This document shows positions 1-7,000 of a stretch of 13,585 nt of DNA, in pieces. The notes under the pieces were generated by a model. That model made no database searches, was not told where the DNA came from, and saw only the letters and a list, made by a program, of their open reading frames with translations. Numbering within the stretch: position 1 is the stretch's first letter; the number at the start of each line of letters is the position of its first letter. The DNA is from Anaerolineales bacterium UBA2029 (lineage in GTDB: Bacteria; Chloroflexota; Anaerolineae; Aggregatilineales; Aggregatilineaceae): NCBI GenBank assembly GCA_002332795.1, contig DDBP01000154.1, forward strand, positions 1 through 13,585, given 5' to 3'. A program made the translations under genes and the position numbers.

Positions 1-560
1 GGCGGATCTTCAGGGCGGGTGAACAGCTCCGCAGGCACGGGGATAGCCCGCTCTGGGCCAATAGGCGGCACCTCCTCGCCGCGCAACATGGCCGCCGCCC
101 GCAACACAGCCTCTACCGGCTTCACGTAACCCGTACAGCGGCACAGGACGCCTGCCAGCGCTTCGCGTACCTCCTGCTCACTGGGAGAGAGAGTGCGATC
201 CAGCAGCGCTTTGGCAGCCAGGATCATCGCTGGCGTGCAGTAGCCGCACTGAATGGCCCCTGTCTCGATGAACGCCTGTTGCAACGGATGCAATGGCTCC
301 GACCCGCGCCAGCCGCGTTCCTGCGCCCCACCGATGCCCTCGATCGTCGTGACGGAGTGACCAGCCACCTGCGCCGCCAGCAGCAGCGACGAAACGACCG
401 GCGCGCCGTCCAGCAGGACTACATCCGCCCCGCTGAGGCCGTGATCATCTGCATATTTCACCCCGAAGATGCCATGTCGTCGCAACAAGCGCAACAGGCT
501 TTCGTTGGGCGCAGCCTCCATCGTCACCGGTTGTCCGTTCAGCACAAACTCAATTTTCAC
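1..560 (-). CDS. Molybdenum hydroxylase 2Fe-2S domain (XdhD/CoxS-like), partial, ferredoxin-type cluster ligands lost
   Basis: This is the N-terminal 186 residues of a xanthine dehydrogenase/CO dehydrogenase family iron-sulfur protein; the 3' part lies beyond position 1. The start is GTG at 560-558, overlapping the TGA of the upstream gene (GTGA), with GAGGAG 8 nt upstream. Residues 1-65 follow the plant-ferredoxin-like domain (GVK at 33-35, LLDG at 49-52), but the positions that normally hold the four cluster cysteines are D38, S43, D46 and S58. The C-terminal helical domain is intact, with QCGYCTPAM (104-112) and CRCTGYV (140-146) ligating the cluster near the molybdenum cofactor. The reading frame continues past residue 160, where stand-alone small subunits usually end, so I infer a fusion to the molybdopterin subunit, as in E. 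coli XdhD. The substrate is unknown. Family assignment is firm; fusion and XdhD kinship are inferred. Confidence 0.88.
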   Translation of the reverse strand, partial: MKIEFVLNGQPVTMEAAPNESLLRLLRRHGIFGVKYADDHGLSGADVVLLDGAPVVSSLLLAAQVAGHSVTTIEGIGGAQERGWRGSEPLHPLQQAFIETGAIQCGYCTPAMILAAKALLDRTLSPSEQEVREALAGVLCRCTGYVKPVEAVLRAAAMLRGEEVPPIGPERAIPVPAELFTRPEDP

Positions 561-3166
561 TCCACAGTCTCCTCAACAGTTATCGTGCCGATAAACAGGC
601 GGCGGTCCGTCCCCGCCCGCTGCCCTGCTACAGGATAGCGTTCACCCGTTCGCGCGTCGAACAAACCGAGCGCCACCGCGTAGGTGCCTGGCTCCAACCC
701 CTCTGGTAACGGGACAGTATAACGATCCACGAGCGAGCCAGGCAACCAGTTGGCCGGCGGCAACACGCCGCCACCTGGGCGGGTTACCGTCTGCGCTACA
801 GGTTCGGTATCCAGATTATCTGTATTATACAGGTGTACAAAGACCACAGCGTCGCCAACATCGGCGGCAGGCCCCTCCCAGGTTGCCCGCACTGTCACCT
901 GCCCTGCCGATCCCGGACGTGCCGCCTCGTACTCCAGCGCGACTCCAAGCAGACGGACTGTTCCTCCATTGCCGAAGGTAGCCACAGGCGGCGCATCCGA
1001 CGCTGGGGGCATGGAGAAGGCCCCCTGAAAGGCCCAATGATAATACGGCAGATAGACAGCGTCTGCCTCGCCTGCATCGGCCACGATGCGCACGCGCGTA
1101 TGCGCCCCAGTGACCTTCTCGCCCGGCACCAGCGTGACGATCTCCAACCAGCGCCCTGGCACAGCGGGCTGCACCCGCCGCGCCAGCAGTTCGCCGTTCA
1201 CGTAGACGGCCAGCGGTACGCTGTCTCGCCCATGCACGCGCGTCACTAGCAACAGGTCTTCGCCGGGCCGCGTGCGCAGAGTGAATTCCTCGCCGCCTGT
1301 TAATACGCGCCCGCCATCTGTCGCCCGGCACAGGGAAGAGTCAGCCAGGCCGCAGACATGATAATAATGCGTGTAGACTTCGGTCACGAAACCGACGGGT
1401 TGCTCTGCCTGCCACCAGCGATAGTTGTGCGCTGCCTCGCTGGTCAGGTTGGCCACATCCACTGCATCCACCTGTTCGAATCCCTCAAGCGCCCTCAGCG
1501 TCGAGGTCTGAGTCACCAGCTCGGTGCCGCGGGTCGTTGACCAGTCGGCCAGATAGACCCCCTGGTAGTCCGCCGCCGCCGCCACATTGTGATCCGGCAA
1601 GCTGACCGGGAACTCGGCCAGCAGCGCACCAAAGACACCTGCATCCAGCAGATAGCGCAGACCCTGCACGTCTGGATAGATAGCGAAGGCCGTAGGACGA
1701 TAGAGGCTGTGTGCCATCGTCTCGTAGATCGCGCCGGGGCCTTGCCGCCAGGCAGGGGCTGGACCGGGCAGTGTCAACCCGACTACATCATAGAGCGGAT
1801 GCTCGCTGAAATAGCCCATCAACCCTACATCGTGCACGGCGACCCGCTCGCCCGCTGCCAGCGGCAACCGATCGCGCACCCAGCGGGCCATCGGCACCTG
1901 CTGATCGCGCACCACCGTCACGTTCTCACCGTAGTAGCGGGCAAAGGTGACGGTCGTCAGGAGCGCGGGCAGCAAGATCAACGCAGGTAGCGCCCAGCGC
2001 CAGAGCGACGATCCGGTGCGTCTTGCCAGCGCATCGTCCACCCCCCGCGCCATCCACGCCGCCGCCGGGTAGAAGAAAGCCATAATGGGAAGCTGATAGC
2101 GTTTGAACTGCCAGAAGGCCGTGTCCAGCGTCGCCACTGCTGCTGTGAGCACCAGGGTGCCGACCAGCAGCAGGGCCGCGCCGTTGGCCCGCCGCCTCCT
2201 CCACGCCAGCCAAGTGCCGCCCACCATGGCCGCCAGCGCCACCGGAGCCAGCAGCGGTGACGCGAAAACGCCCCAGTCGGCGCTGTATCCACTGAAGAGT
2301 TCCCGCACCATGCGCCACCAGAACGTCAGCGTCAGGCTCAGCCGCTCCGCCATGGGGACGGAGCTGTTGGTGAGGTGAGATTTCGCCTGCATCCCCGACG
2401 AAGCGGGCGTCCCTGTCGCCGCCCAGTTGACCAGTGGCTGCAGCAGTGCAGCCAGGAAGGGCAAGGCCAGCAGTACTGCCCGCTTTAGACGGGCGCGTCT
2501 GCCAACCCGCCAGGACTGTTGCGTCGCCAGCATCGCCATGGCCAGCGCCGCGACCACCAGACCTTCGGGTCGCACCAGCACCGCCAGCACTCCCGCCGCC
2601 GCACTCGCCACCAACTGACCCTTCAGCGCCAGATAGATAGTCAACAGCACGGCGAATACGAAGAGCGCCGTTTCCATGCCGCTCAGCGCCGCCCAGGCAA
2701 AGGGGCCGGATAGGGCAAAGGCCAGCGCCAGAGCCAGCGCGTAGCCATGCCCTCCAGCGCCTGGCGTCAGCGGGCTTTCTATACCGAGCAAGTAGATCAA
2801 CCAGGCCACCCCAGCGAACGACAGCGCGCCAATACCAAGCGCCCAATAAGAAAGCGCCCAGTCGCTGAAGCCAAGGCGGTAGCCTGCTGCCAGCAAGATT
2901 GGGTAGAGCAGGCTCGTCCCCCCGGAACTGGGCGGGTCGCCCGGAAAATAGCGCAGCGGCTCGCCCGCTGCCCATTGCCGCGCATACTGAAAATGAATGT
3001 AGGTATCGTCGAGGGGCATGAGCAGGGGATCGCGGCTGACAGACAGACTCACGCTCACATAGAGCACCACGACCGCCCCCGTCACGAAGAGAAGGGCCAG
3101 CCACGCCACCAGCTTCTCGTGACTGGCCCATCTTTGCCGGGCCTGCGGATGGCTGCGCTCAGCCAT
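557..3166 (-). CDS. GT-C-type polytopic membrane glycosyltransferase-like protein
   Basis: The 869-residue protein starts at ATG 3166, chosen over an upstream in-frame TTG (3187) because AAGGAG lies 5 nt before the ATG. The N-terminal half is polytopic: a first membrane segment at about 19-42, a short external loop with the acidic pair PLDDTYI (51-57), then hydrophobic segments to about 408. SGMETALF (162-169) and VRPEG (198-202) recall AftB-like and other GT-C enzymes, which transfer sugars from polyprenyl-phosphate donors on the outer face of the membrane. From about 410 to the end is a soluble, probably extracytoplasmic part: first DVGLMGY (446-452), then beta-rich sequence ending in a sandwich-like domain of a kind I associate with Chloroflexota GT-C proteins. 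Donor and acceptor are unknown. It is coupled on both sides: 17 nt after the thioesterase gene and a 4-nt overlap with the hydroxylase gene. Transferase activity is inferred. Confidence 0.8.
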   Translation of the reverse strand: MAERSHPQARQRWASHEKLVAWLALLFVTGAVVVLYVSVSLSVSRDPLLMPLDDTYIHFQYARQWAAGEPLRYFPGDPPSSGGTSLLYPILLAAGYRLGFSDWALSYWALGIGALSFAGVAWLIYLLGIESPLTPGAGGHGYALALALAFALSGPFAWAALSGMETALFVFAVLLTIYLALKGQLVASAAAGVLAVLVRPEGLVVAALAMAMLATQQSWRVGRRARLKRAVLLALPFLAALLQPLVNWAATGTPASSGMQAKSHLTNSSVPMAERLSLTLTFWWRMVRELFSGYSADWGVFASPLLAPVALAAMVGGTWLAWRRRRANGAALLLVGTLVLTAAVATLDTAFWQFKRYQLPIMAFFYPAAAWMARGVDDALARRTGSSLWRWALPALILLPALLTTVTFARYYGENVTVVRDQQVPMARWVRDRLPLAAGERVAVHDVGLMGYFSEHPLYDVVGLTLPGPAPAWRQGPGAIYETMAHSLYRPTAFAIYPDVQGLRYLLDAGVFGALLAEFPVSLPDHNVAAAADYQGVYLADWSTTRGTELVTQTSTLRALEGFEQVDAVDVANLTSEAAHNYRWWQAEQPVGFVTEVYTHYYHVCGLADSSLCRATDGGRVLTGGEEFTLRTRPGEDLLLVTRVHGRDSVPLAVYVNGELLARRVQPAVPGRWLEIVTLVPGEKVTGAHTRVRIVADAGEADAVYLPYYHWAFQGAFSMPPASDAPPVATFGNGGTVRLLGVALEYEAARPGSAGQVTVRATWEGPAADVGDAVVFVHLYNTDNLDTEPVAQTVTRPGGGVLPPANWLPGSLVDRYTVPLPEGLEPGTYAVALGLFDARTGERYPVAGQRAGTDRRLFIGTITVEETVE
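569..574 (-). promoter_or_regulatory. Ribosome binding site for the hydroxylase Fe-S gene
   Basis: GAGGAG on the minus strand lies 8 nt before the GTG at 560, inside the 3' end of the membrane-protein gene. It supports the GTG start and translation coupled to the upstream gene. Confidence 0.6.
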
Positions 3167-3171
3167 GCCCG

Positions 3172-3177
3172 CTCCTT
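3172..3177 (-). promoter_or_regulatory. Ribosome binding site deciding the GT-C protein start
   Basis: AAGGAG on the minus strand lies 5 nt upstream of ATG 3166. The alternative TTG at 3187 lies upstream of this site and would put it inside the coding region, so the ATG is preferred. Confidence 0.6.
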
Positions 3178-3183
3178 GCAACC

Positions 3184-3717
3184 TCAAGCATCTTCCCCGT
3201 CCACAGCCGGATATACCTGCCAGCCCACATCTGCCGTGAGCATCTGTGCGACCTGTTCGGGCGGGATGTCCACCAGCAAGGCAGAGGCCTCCACCGCCAC
3301 TGAGCCATCAGCCAGCACGATTTCACCACTGACAGTCGCCGTCCGTCCGCGATCCTGGTCCACACGCCCGTGCACCAGGAATTCCTGGCCCAGGGGTACC
3401 GGCTTGCGGAAGCGTGTCTCCAGGCGAGCGGTGAACATGAAACGCGCCCGCCCGATCTCGTCGGAGCCTTCCTCCGCCAGCAGGGCGCGCCCCATGGCCT
3501 CGTCCAGGATGGTCGCCAGAATACCCCCATGCGCGATGCCGGGGTAGCTCTGGTAGCGCTCGTCCAGCGTCACCCGCGCCAGCACGCGCTGATACCCGTC
3601 GTTGAAAAAGCGAATGTGCAGCCCGCACGGATTCTCCACACCGCAGACAAAGCACCAACGCGCGCTGGGCTGCTGGTCGAAGCGCTCCCGCGCCGATAGC
3701 TCTTCAGGCTGCGACAT
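3184..3717 (-). CDS. PaaI-family hotdog-fold thioesterase
   Basis: The 177-residue protein has the two signatures of the PaaI/acyl-CoA thioesterase branch of the hotdog fold: CFVCGVENPCGL (22-33) at the N-terminus and HGGILATILDEAMG (63-76), which forms the start of the long central helix with the catalytic acidic residue region. Such enzymes hydrolyse acyl-CoA thioesters in the cytoplasm, often with broad specificity. The ATG at 3717 follows the LLM oxidoreductase gene by 11 nt, and the next ribosome binding site lies just past its stop, so it is probably co-transcribed. A link to the oxidoreductase (removing CoA from its product) is possible but only contextual. The substrate cannot be read from the sequence. 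Confidence 0.85.
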   Translation of the reverse strand: MSQPEELSARERFDQQPSARWCFVCGVENPCGLHIRFFNDGYQRVLARVTLDERYQSYPGIAHGGILATILDEAMGRALLAEEGSDEIGRARFMFTARLETRFRKPVPLGQEFLVHGRVDQDRGRTATVSGEIVLADGSVAVEASALLVDIPPEQVAQMLTADVGWQVYPAVDGEDA

Positions 3718-3728
3718 AGCCGTTCCGG

Positions 3729-4736
3729 TCAGTGTGAGTACCCCTGCGCGAAGGTATCAATCATCAGGCGCACGTCTTCGCCCAGCGGATACAGCACCGG
3801 GCAGGTACAACCGGCGGCCACATATTCGCGCACTTTGGCTCGCACTTCCTCCGGCGTACCAGAGGCAGTGATCAGTTGCACCACGTCGTCGGGCACCAGT
3901 TCCATGGCGCGCTCGATCTGCTCCTCGGTCGCCGGCCAGGTGAGTACCTGATGAATCTCGTCCAGCAACTCCGAACTGACCCCACTGGCCTTCATGATGT
4001 GCGGTTGCTGCCCCAGGTACTGCGTCACCAGCTTGCGTGCCCCATCGAGCGCCTTCTTGCGATCGTAGTCCACCGAGCACACCACCAGTTGGGGCCGATC
4101 GATCTGCTCTATCGCGCGCCCGGAGAGTTTGGCCCCCTGCTCCAGGTGATCCATAGCTGCCACATTGTAAGCTGGCGACACAAGATAGTTGAGCAGCACC
4201 CCGTCGGCGATCTCTCCGGCCAGGGTGATCATCTTGGGGCCAGTCGCGCCGATGTAGATCGGCACGTTGCGCGGCTCGCGGCGACCATGCACGATGTCCA
4301 GCTCAATGCCAGTCACGTGTACAAACTCGCCATGAAAGGTCACATTCTTCATCGCCAGCAGATCGCGCACCACCGTGACATGCTCGCGCATCGCCAGCAG
4401 GGGCTTGGTACGGTTGATGCCTACGTTCTTGGCCAGTGGATCCCACCACGCGCCAATGCCCAGGATGATGCGATTGGGAGCGAGATCGTCGAGGGTGAGG
4501 AAGGTCGCTGCGGTCAGTGCCGCATTGCGCGTCCAGTTGTTGATCACGCCCGACCCCACTTTGATGCGCGTGGTTGTGGCCGCATAGGCCGCCATCGGCA
4601 CGATAGCATCGCGCACCAGGCGACTTTCGGCCTGCCAGACGGCCTCAAAGCCGCGTTCTTCTGCATACTGCACGTAGCTAATCGCGTCTCGAAGGGGGTG
4701 AGCATCCTGCAAGTAAAGAGCTACTCGGTCAGCCAT
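3729..4736 (-). CDS. LLM-class F420-dependent oxidoreductase (Mer-like)
   Basis: The 335-residue protein belongs to the bacterial luciferase-like TIM-barrel family, in the branch close to methylenetetrahydromethanopterin reductase. Visible blocks are VGSGVINNWTRNAALTA (60-76), TLDDLAPNRIILGIG (81-95) and IYIGATGPKM (160-169) followed by AGEIADGVLLN, the usual cofactor-binding strand/loop pattern of the F420 branch. Length matches Mer-type enzymes. It should transfer hydride between reduced F420 and an unknown substrate; no methanopterin genes are present here, so a true Mer role is unlikely. The start ATG 4736 has GAGGAG 8 nt upstream. It directly follows the F420 biosynthesis block (48 nt after cofC), which makes F420 rather than FMN the likely cofactor. 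Substrate unknown. Confidence 0.88.
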   Translation of the reverse strand: MADRVALYLQDAHPLRDAISYVQYAEERGFEAVWQAESRLVRDAIVPMAAYAATTTRIKVGSGVINNWTRNAALTAATFLTLDDLAPNRIILGIGAWWDPLAKNVGINRTKPLLAMREHVTVVRDLLAMKNVTFHGEFVHVTGIELDIVHGRREPRNVPIYIGATGPKMITLAGEIADGVLLNYLVSPAYNVAAMDHLEQGAKLSGRAIEQIDRPQLVVCSVDYDRKKALDGARKLVTQYLGQQPHIMKASGVSSELLDEIHQVLTWPATEEQIERAMELVPDDVVQLITASGTPEEVRAKVREYVAAGCTCPVLYPLGEDVRLMIDTFAQGYSH

Positions 4737-4744
4737 CAGAAAAT

Positions 4745-4750
4745 CTCCTC
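4745..4750 (-). promoter_or_regulatory. Ribosome binding site for LLM oxidoreductase
   Basis: GAGGAG on the minus strand, 8 nt before ATG 4736, in the 48-nt gap after cofC. It is one of the strongest sites in the window and suggests good translation of the oxidoreductase. Confidence 0.6.
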
Positions 4751-4784
4751 AGTCAGCGCTATCTTTTTCGGTATTTTCCCTGGG

Positions 4785-5453
4785 TCAACGGGGCTGGGAT
4801 TCCCCAGCCAGGAACTCCGCCAGAGCCGCCGGTTCTATGATAGGCTCTCCCAACACCTTTGCCAACTCTCCATAGCGCAGCAGGTCCGCCGCCGTATCCA
4901 GATCAAGCCCTGCCCGCTCCGACTGGTAAATCGCCACTGTCGCGCCAGCCTGATGAGCATAGTACTGGTGCCGCTGGAAGCTATCCTCGCCAAAGGCATA
5001 GGGGATGATTCCCGGCGGACGCACCAGCAACAGATTCGTGCCCCGTTCGCTGTGATCGGGAGCCAGCACCACCGTGTCGGAAAAGCGCCCCATCTCCACC
5101 ACCTGCGCCACGTCTTCCGCTGCCAGCAGCGGGATATCCGCCGGCACGATGAGCGCTGCTTCCGCTCCCCACAACCTGAGAGCCTGCGTAGCCCGCAGCA
5201 GCGCATTGTTCAGTTCCGGAGCGCCACTCTCCTGCACGGTCTGCGCCCCCAACTCGCGCACCATCGCCAGGGCCTGACTGTCGCGGCTGATCACCAGCAC
5301 TCCCTGAATCTGAGGCAGCGGGAGCAACAGGCGCACCGTGCGCAGCAGCAATGCCGTCGCCAGCGCCTCGCGCTGCTCTGCGGAAAGCAGGTCGGCCAGC
5401 CGACTCTTGGCCTGTTTCAAGGGTTTGACAGGGACAATAGCCCAAACGCTCAT
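4785..5453 (-). CDS. cofC: F420 biosynthesis guanylyltransferase CofC/FbiD
   Basis: The 222-residue protein is a nucleotidyltransferase of the CofC/FbiD family, which activates a three-carbon acid phosphate with GTP (2-phospholactate in archaea, phosphoenolpyruvate in mycobacteria, 3-phosphoglycerate in some others) to make the donor for CofD. Visible motifs are VPVKPLKQAKSRL (7-19) for the nucleotide, VPADIPLL (103-110) for the metal/phosphate region, ERGTNLLL (136-143), FGEDSFQRH (154-162) and GLDLDTAADL (182-191). The ATG at 5453 immediately follows the TAG of cofD with no gap, and GGAG lies inside the end of cofD, 9 nt upstream. Gene context (cofD, cofE, npdG) makes the assignment firm. 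Which three-carbon acid it uses cannot be decided from the sequence. Confidence 0.95.
   Translation of the reverse strand: MSVWAIVPVKPLKQAKSRLADLLSAEQREALATALLLRTVRLLLPLPQIQGVLVISRDSQALAMVRELGAQTVQESGAPELNNALLRATQALRLWGAEAALIVPADIPLLAAEDVAQVVEMGRFSDTVVLAPDHSERGTNLLLVRPPGIIPYAFGEDSFQRHQYYAHQAGATVAIYQSERAGLDLDTAADLLRYGELAKVLGEPIIEPAALAEFLAGESQPR
4792..4809 (-). other. Short GC-rich hairpin at the 3' end of cofC
   Basis: A perfect 7-bp inverted repeat (GGCTGGG / CCCAGCC) with a 4-nt loop lies within the last codons of cofC, just before its stop. No U-run follows directly on the minus strand, so it is not a standard intrinsic terminator. It could act as an mRNA-stability or partial attenuation structure between cofC and the LLM gene, or be chance. 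Confidence 0.35.
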
Positions 5454-6389
5454 CTACAGAGTCTCCATCCAGTCGAGTATTTCCTTCGCCAGACGCACCT
5501 TGTCGTCATCGGTCTTCATCAAGGTATACGTCATCAGAATCGCTTTGTGTTCCCCCACACTTTGGGGAGTATCCGCCACGTCTATCACCAGACCATCCAC
5601 CAGCCCCGCATAGAAGTTCCACAGCCCGTTGACCGAGATATCCAGTCCCAGTTCCGGCATCAGCTTGGCCGCTGGCCCCTTGACCGCCTGCCCACCGATG
5701 AACGGACTGACCGCCACGCAACGCCCAGCCCGTCCTTGCAGCGCCTGGCGCACGCCTCCGACGGCCAGAATCGGCGCGATGGACAGCACCGGGTTGGAGG
5801 GGCAGATCACCACCAGGTCGGCCTCGGCCAGCGCCTGCGCGACCTCAGCAGTCATGCGCGCTGTCTCTGCCCCCTCGAACCACACCCGCCGCGCCACTGG
5901 CTGCCAGCGCCGCCGCACAAAGTATTCCTGAAAGGGCAGTATGCCGTATTCGACCGTGTCAACCATCGTCGCCAGGGGATCGTCGGTGACTGGTAGCAGC
6001 CTGTGAGGCACTCCCAGCGCCCGTGTCAGGCGCGCCGTGACTTCGGTCAAAGGGACCCCCTGCGCCAGCCAGTGCGTGCGCAACACATGGGTAGCCACGT
6101 CGCGGTCGCCCAGGCGAAACCAGCCTTCTTCGCCGTAGCGCACCAGCATCTCCAGCATCTGCCAGCTATCGCCAGCGATGCCCCAGCCTGTCTCTGGATT
6201 GGCGATGCCCGCCAGTGTGTACATCACCGTGTCCAGATCGGGCGAGATATGCAGTCCGTACAGCGTGAAATCATCGGCCACGTTGCCGATGATCGTCAAC
6301 TGCCCGGCTGGGAGTACCTGTGCCAGCCCGTAGACCAGTTTGGCACCGCCCACCCCACCGGCCAGGGCGACAACCCTCTTCGCGCTCAT
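5454..6389 (-). CDS. cofD: F420 phospholactyl transferase CofD/FbiA
   Basis: The 311-residue enzyme transfers the activated three-carbon phosphate from the CofC product to the deazaflavin FO, giving F420-0 or its dehydro form. Motifs are LAGGVGGAKL (9-18), the glycine-rich GDP-binding start; NVADDF (36-41); ICPSNPVLSIAPIL (195-208); and VSPFIGGQAVKGPAAKLM (227-244). Length fits the family (about 310-330). I chose ATG 6389 because homologues begin a few residues before the GGVGGAKL motif and because the ATG overlaps the TGA of the nitroreductase gene (ATGA). The frame remains open about 50 codons further upstream, but that sequence lies inside the nitroreductase gene and does not look like CofD. 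No strong ribosome binding site is visible, consistent with coupled translation. Confidence 0.95.
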   Translation of the reverse strand: MSAKRVVALAGGVGGAKLVYGLAQVLPAGQLTIIGNVADDFTLYGLHISPDLDTVMYTLAGIANPETGWGIAGDSWQMLEMLVRYGEEGWFRLGDRDVATHVLRTHWLAQGVPLTEVTARLTRALGVPHRLLPVTDDPLATMVDTVEYGILPFQEYFVRRRWQPVARRVWFEGAETARMTAEVAQALAEADLVVICPSNPVLSIAPILAVGGVRQALQGRAGRCVAVSPFIGGQAVKGPAAKLMPELGLDISVNGLWNFYAGLVDGLVIDVADTPQSVGEHKAILMTYTLMKTDDDKVRLAKEILDWMETL

Positions 6390-6994
6390 TCGTACCATCG
6401 CACTCTGTCGGCCAGCGAATCCCGTTCTCTGGTGCGCACCTCCGCAGGATAGCCCAGCGTCACCAGGGCCTGCGCTTCCCAGTCGGCAGGCACTTCCAGT
6501 GTTTCGCGCACTACCTCTGGGCAGAAGAGCGGCGCGCACATCCAGCACGCCCCCAGCCCATGCGCGTGAGCCAGCAGCAATATGTTCTGCACGGCCAGCG
6601 CGACGCTCTGCACGGCCATCGTGCGCTCCAATGCCCGATGCTTCGCATCGGCATACTGATCCATGTCGGCCATGCTCAGGAAGACCACGATGACCGCCGG
6701 CGCGTCAACGATCCTTGCCACGGAACGGGCGACCTGCCGCTCCGCCTCTTCCTCAGGCACGCCCGCCGCCAGCAGATCGCGCCGGAAATGCGCGCCCATC
6801 GCCTCGGCCAACGCTCGCCGGCGCTCCACATCCATCAGCACAGCGAAGCGCCAGGGCTGCCGATTGTGCGCCGACGGTGCCCAGTGCGCTGCTTCCAGCA
6901 ATTCCCATACCAGGTGAGTCGGCACCGGTCGCCCGTCATACCGCCGGACTGACCGCCGCGTCTTGATCAGCCTGAGCGTCTCCGCCGCATCCAT
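6386..6994 (-). CDS. Stand-alone FbiB-C-like nitroreductase, probable dehydro-F420-0 reductase
   Basis: The 202-residue protein is an FMN-dependent nitroreductase-fold enzyme. RRSVRRYDGRPV (13-24) and APSAHNRQPWRF (39-50) are FMN/phosphate-binding blocks; GLGACW and the VPADWEAQALVTLGYP stretch near the C-terminus match, as I remember it, the C-terminal half of mycobacterial FbiB. That domain reduces dehydro-F420-0, made when CofC uses phosphoenolpyruvate. In actinobacteria it is fused behind CofE; here cofE ends 6 nt upstream and the nitroreductase is a separate protein, as reported for Thermomicrobia. The gene sits between cofE and cofD and overlaps the cofD start, so an F420 role is well supported by context. 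A general nitroreductase is the alternative. Confidence 0.88.
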   Translation of the reverse strand: MDAAETLRLIKTRRSVRRYDGRPVPTHLVWELLEAAHWAPSAHNRQPWRFAVLMDVERRRALAEAMGAHFRRDLLAAGVPEEEAERQVARSVARIVDAPAVIVVFLSMADMDQYADAKHRALERTMAVQSVALAVQNILLLAHAHGLGACWMCAPLFCPEVVRETLEVPADWEAQALVTLGYPAEVRTRERDSLADRVRWYE

Positions 6995-7000
6995 GCTGGC

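Noticed and set aside
1..560. Frameshift or pseudogene explanation for the missing cysteines
   Set aside because: The frame is continuous, the flanking domain residues and the second cluster motif are intact, and the substituted positions are exactly the ligands, which argues for a specific change rather than decay.
4760..4790. Possible promoter (TTGACC as -35) before the LLM gene
   Set aside because: No hexamer at 16-18 nt downstream matches a -10 better than 3 of 6, so it is not listed as a promoter.
3876..5996. A 706-codon open frame on the plus strand
   Set aside because: It lies antisense to the LLM, cofC and cofD genes, which have full family motifs. Its protein is rich in H, Q and R, as expected for the complement of a GC-rich gene, and matches no family.
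6390..6548. N-terminal extension of cofD by about 53 residues
   Set aside because: The extension lies inside the nitroreductase gene, does not resemble CofD, and ATG 6389 sits right before the expected first strand and forms an ATGA overlap.
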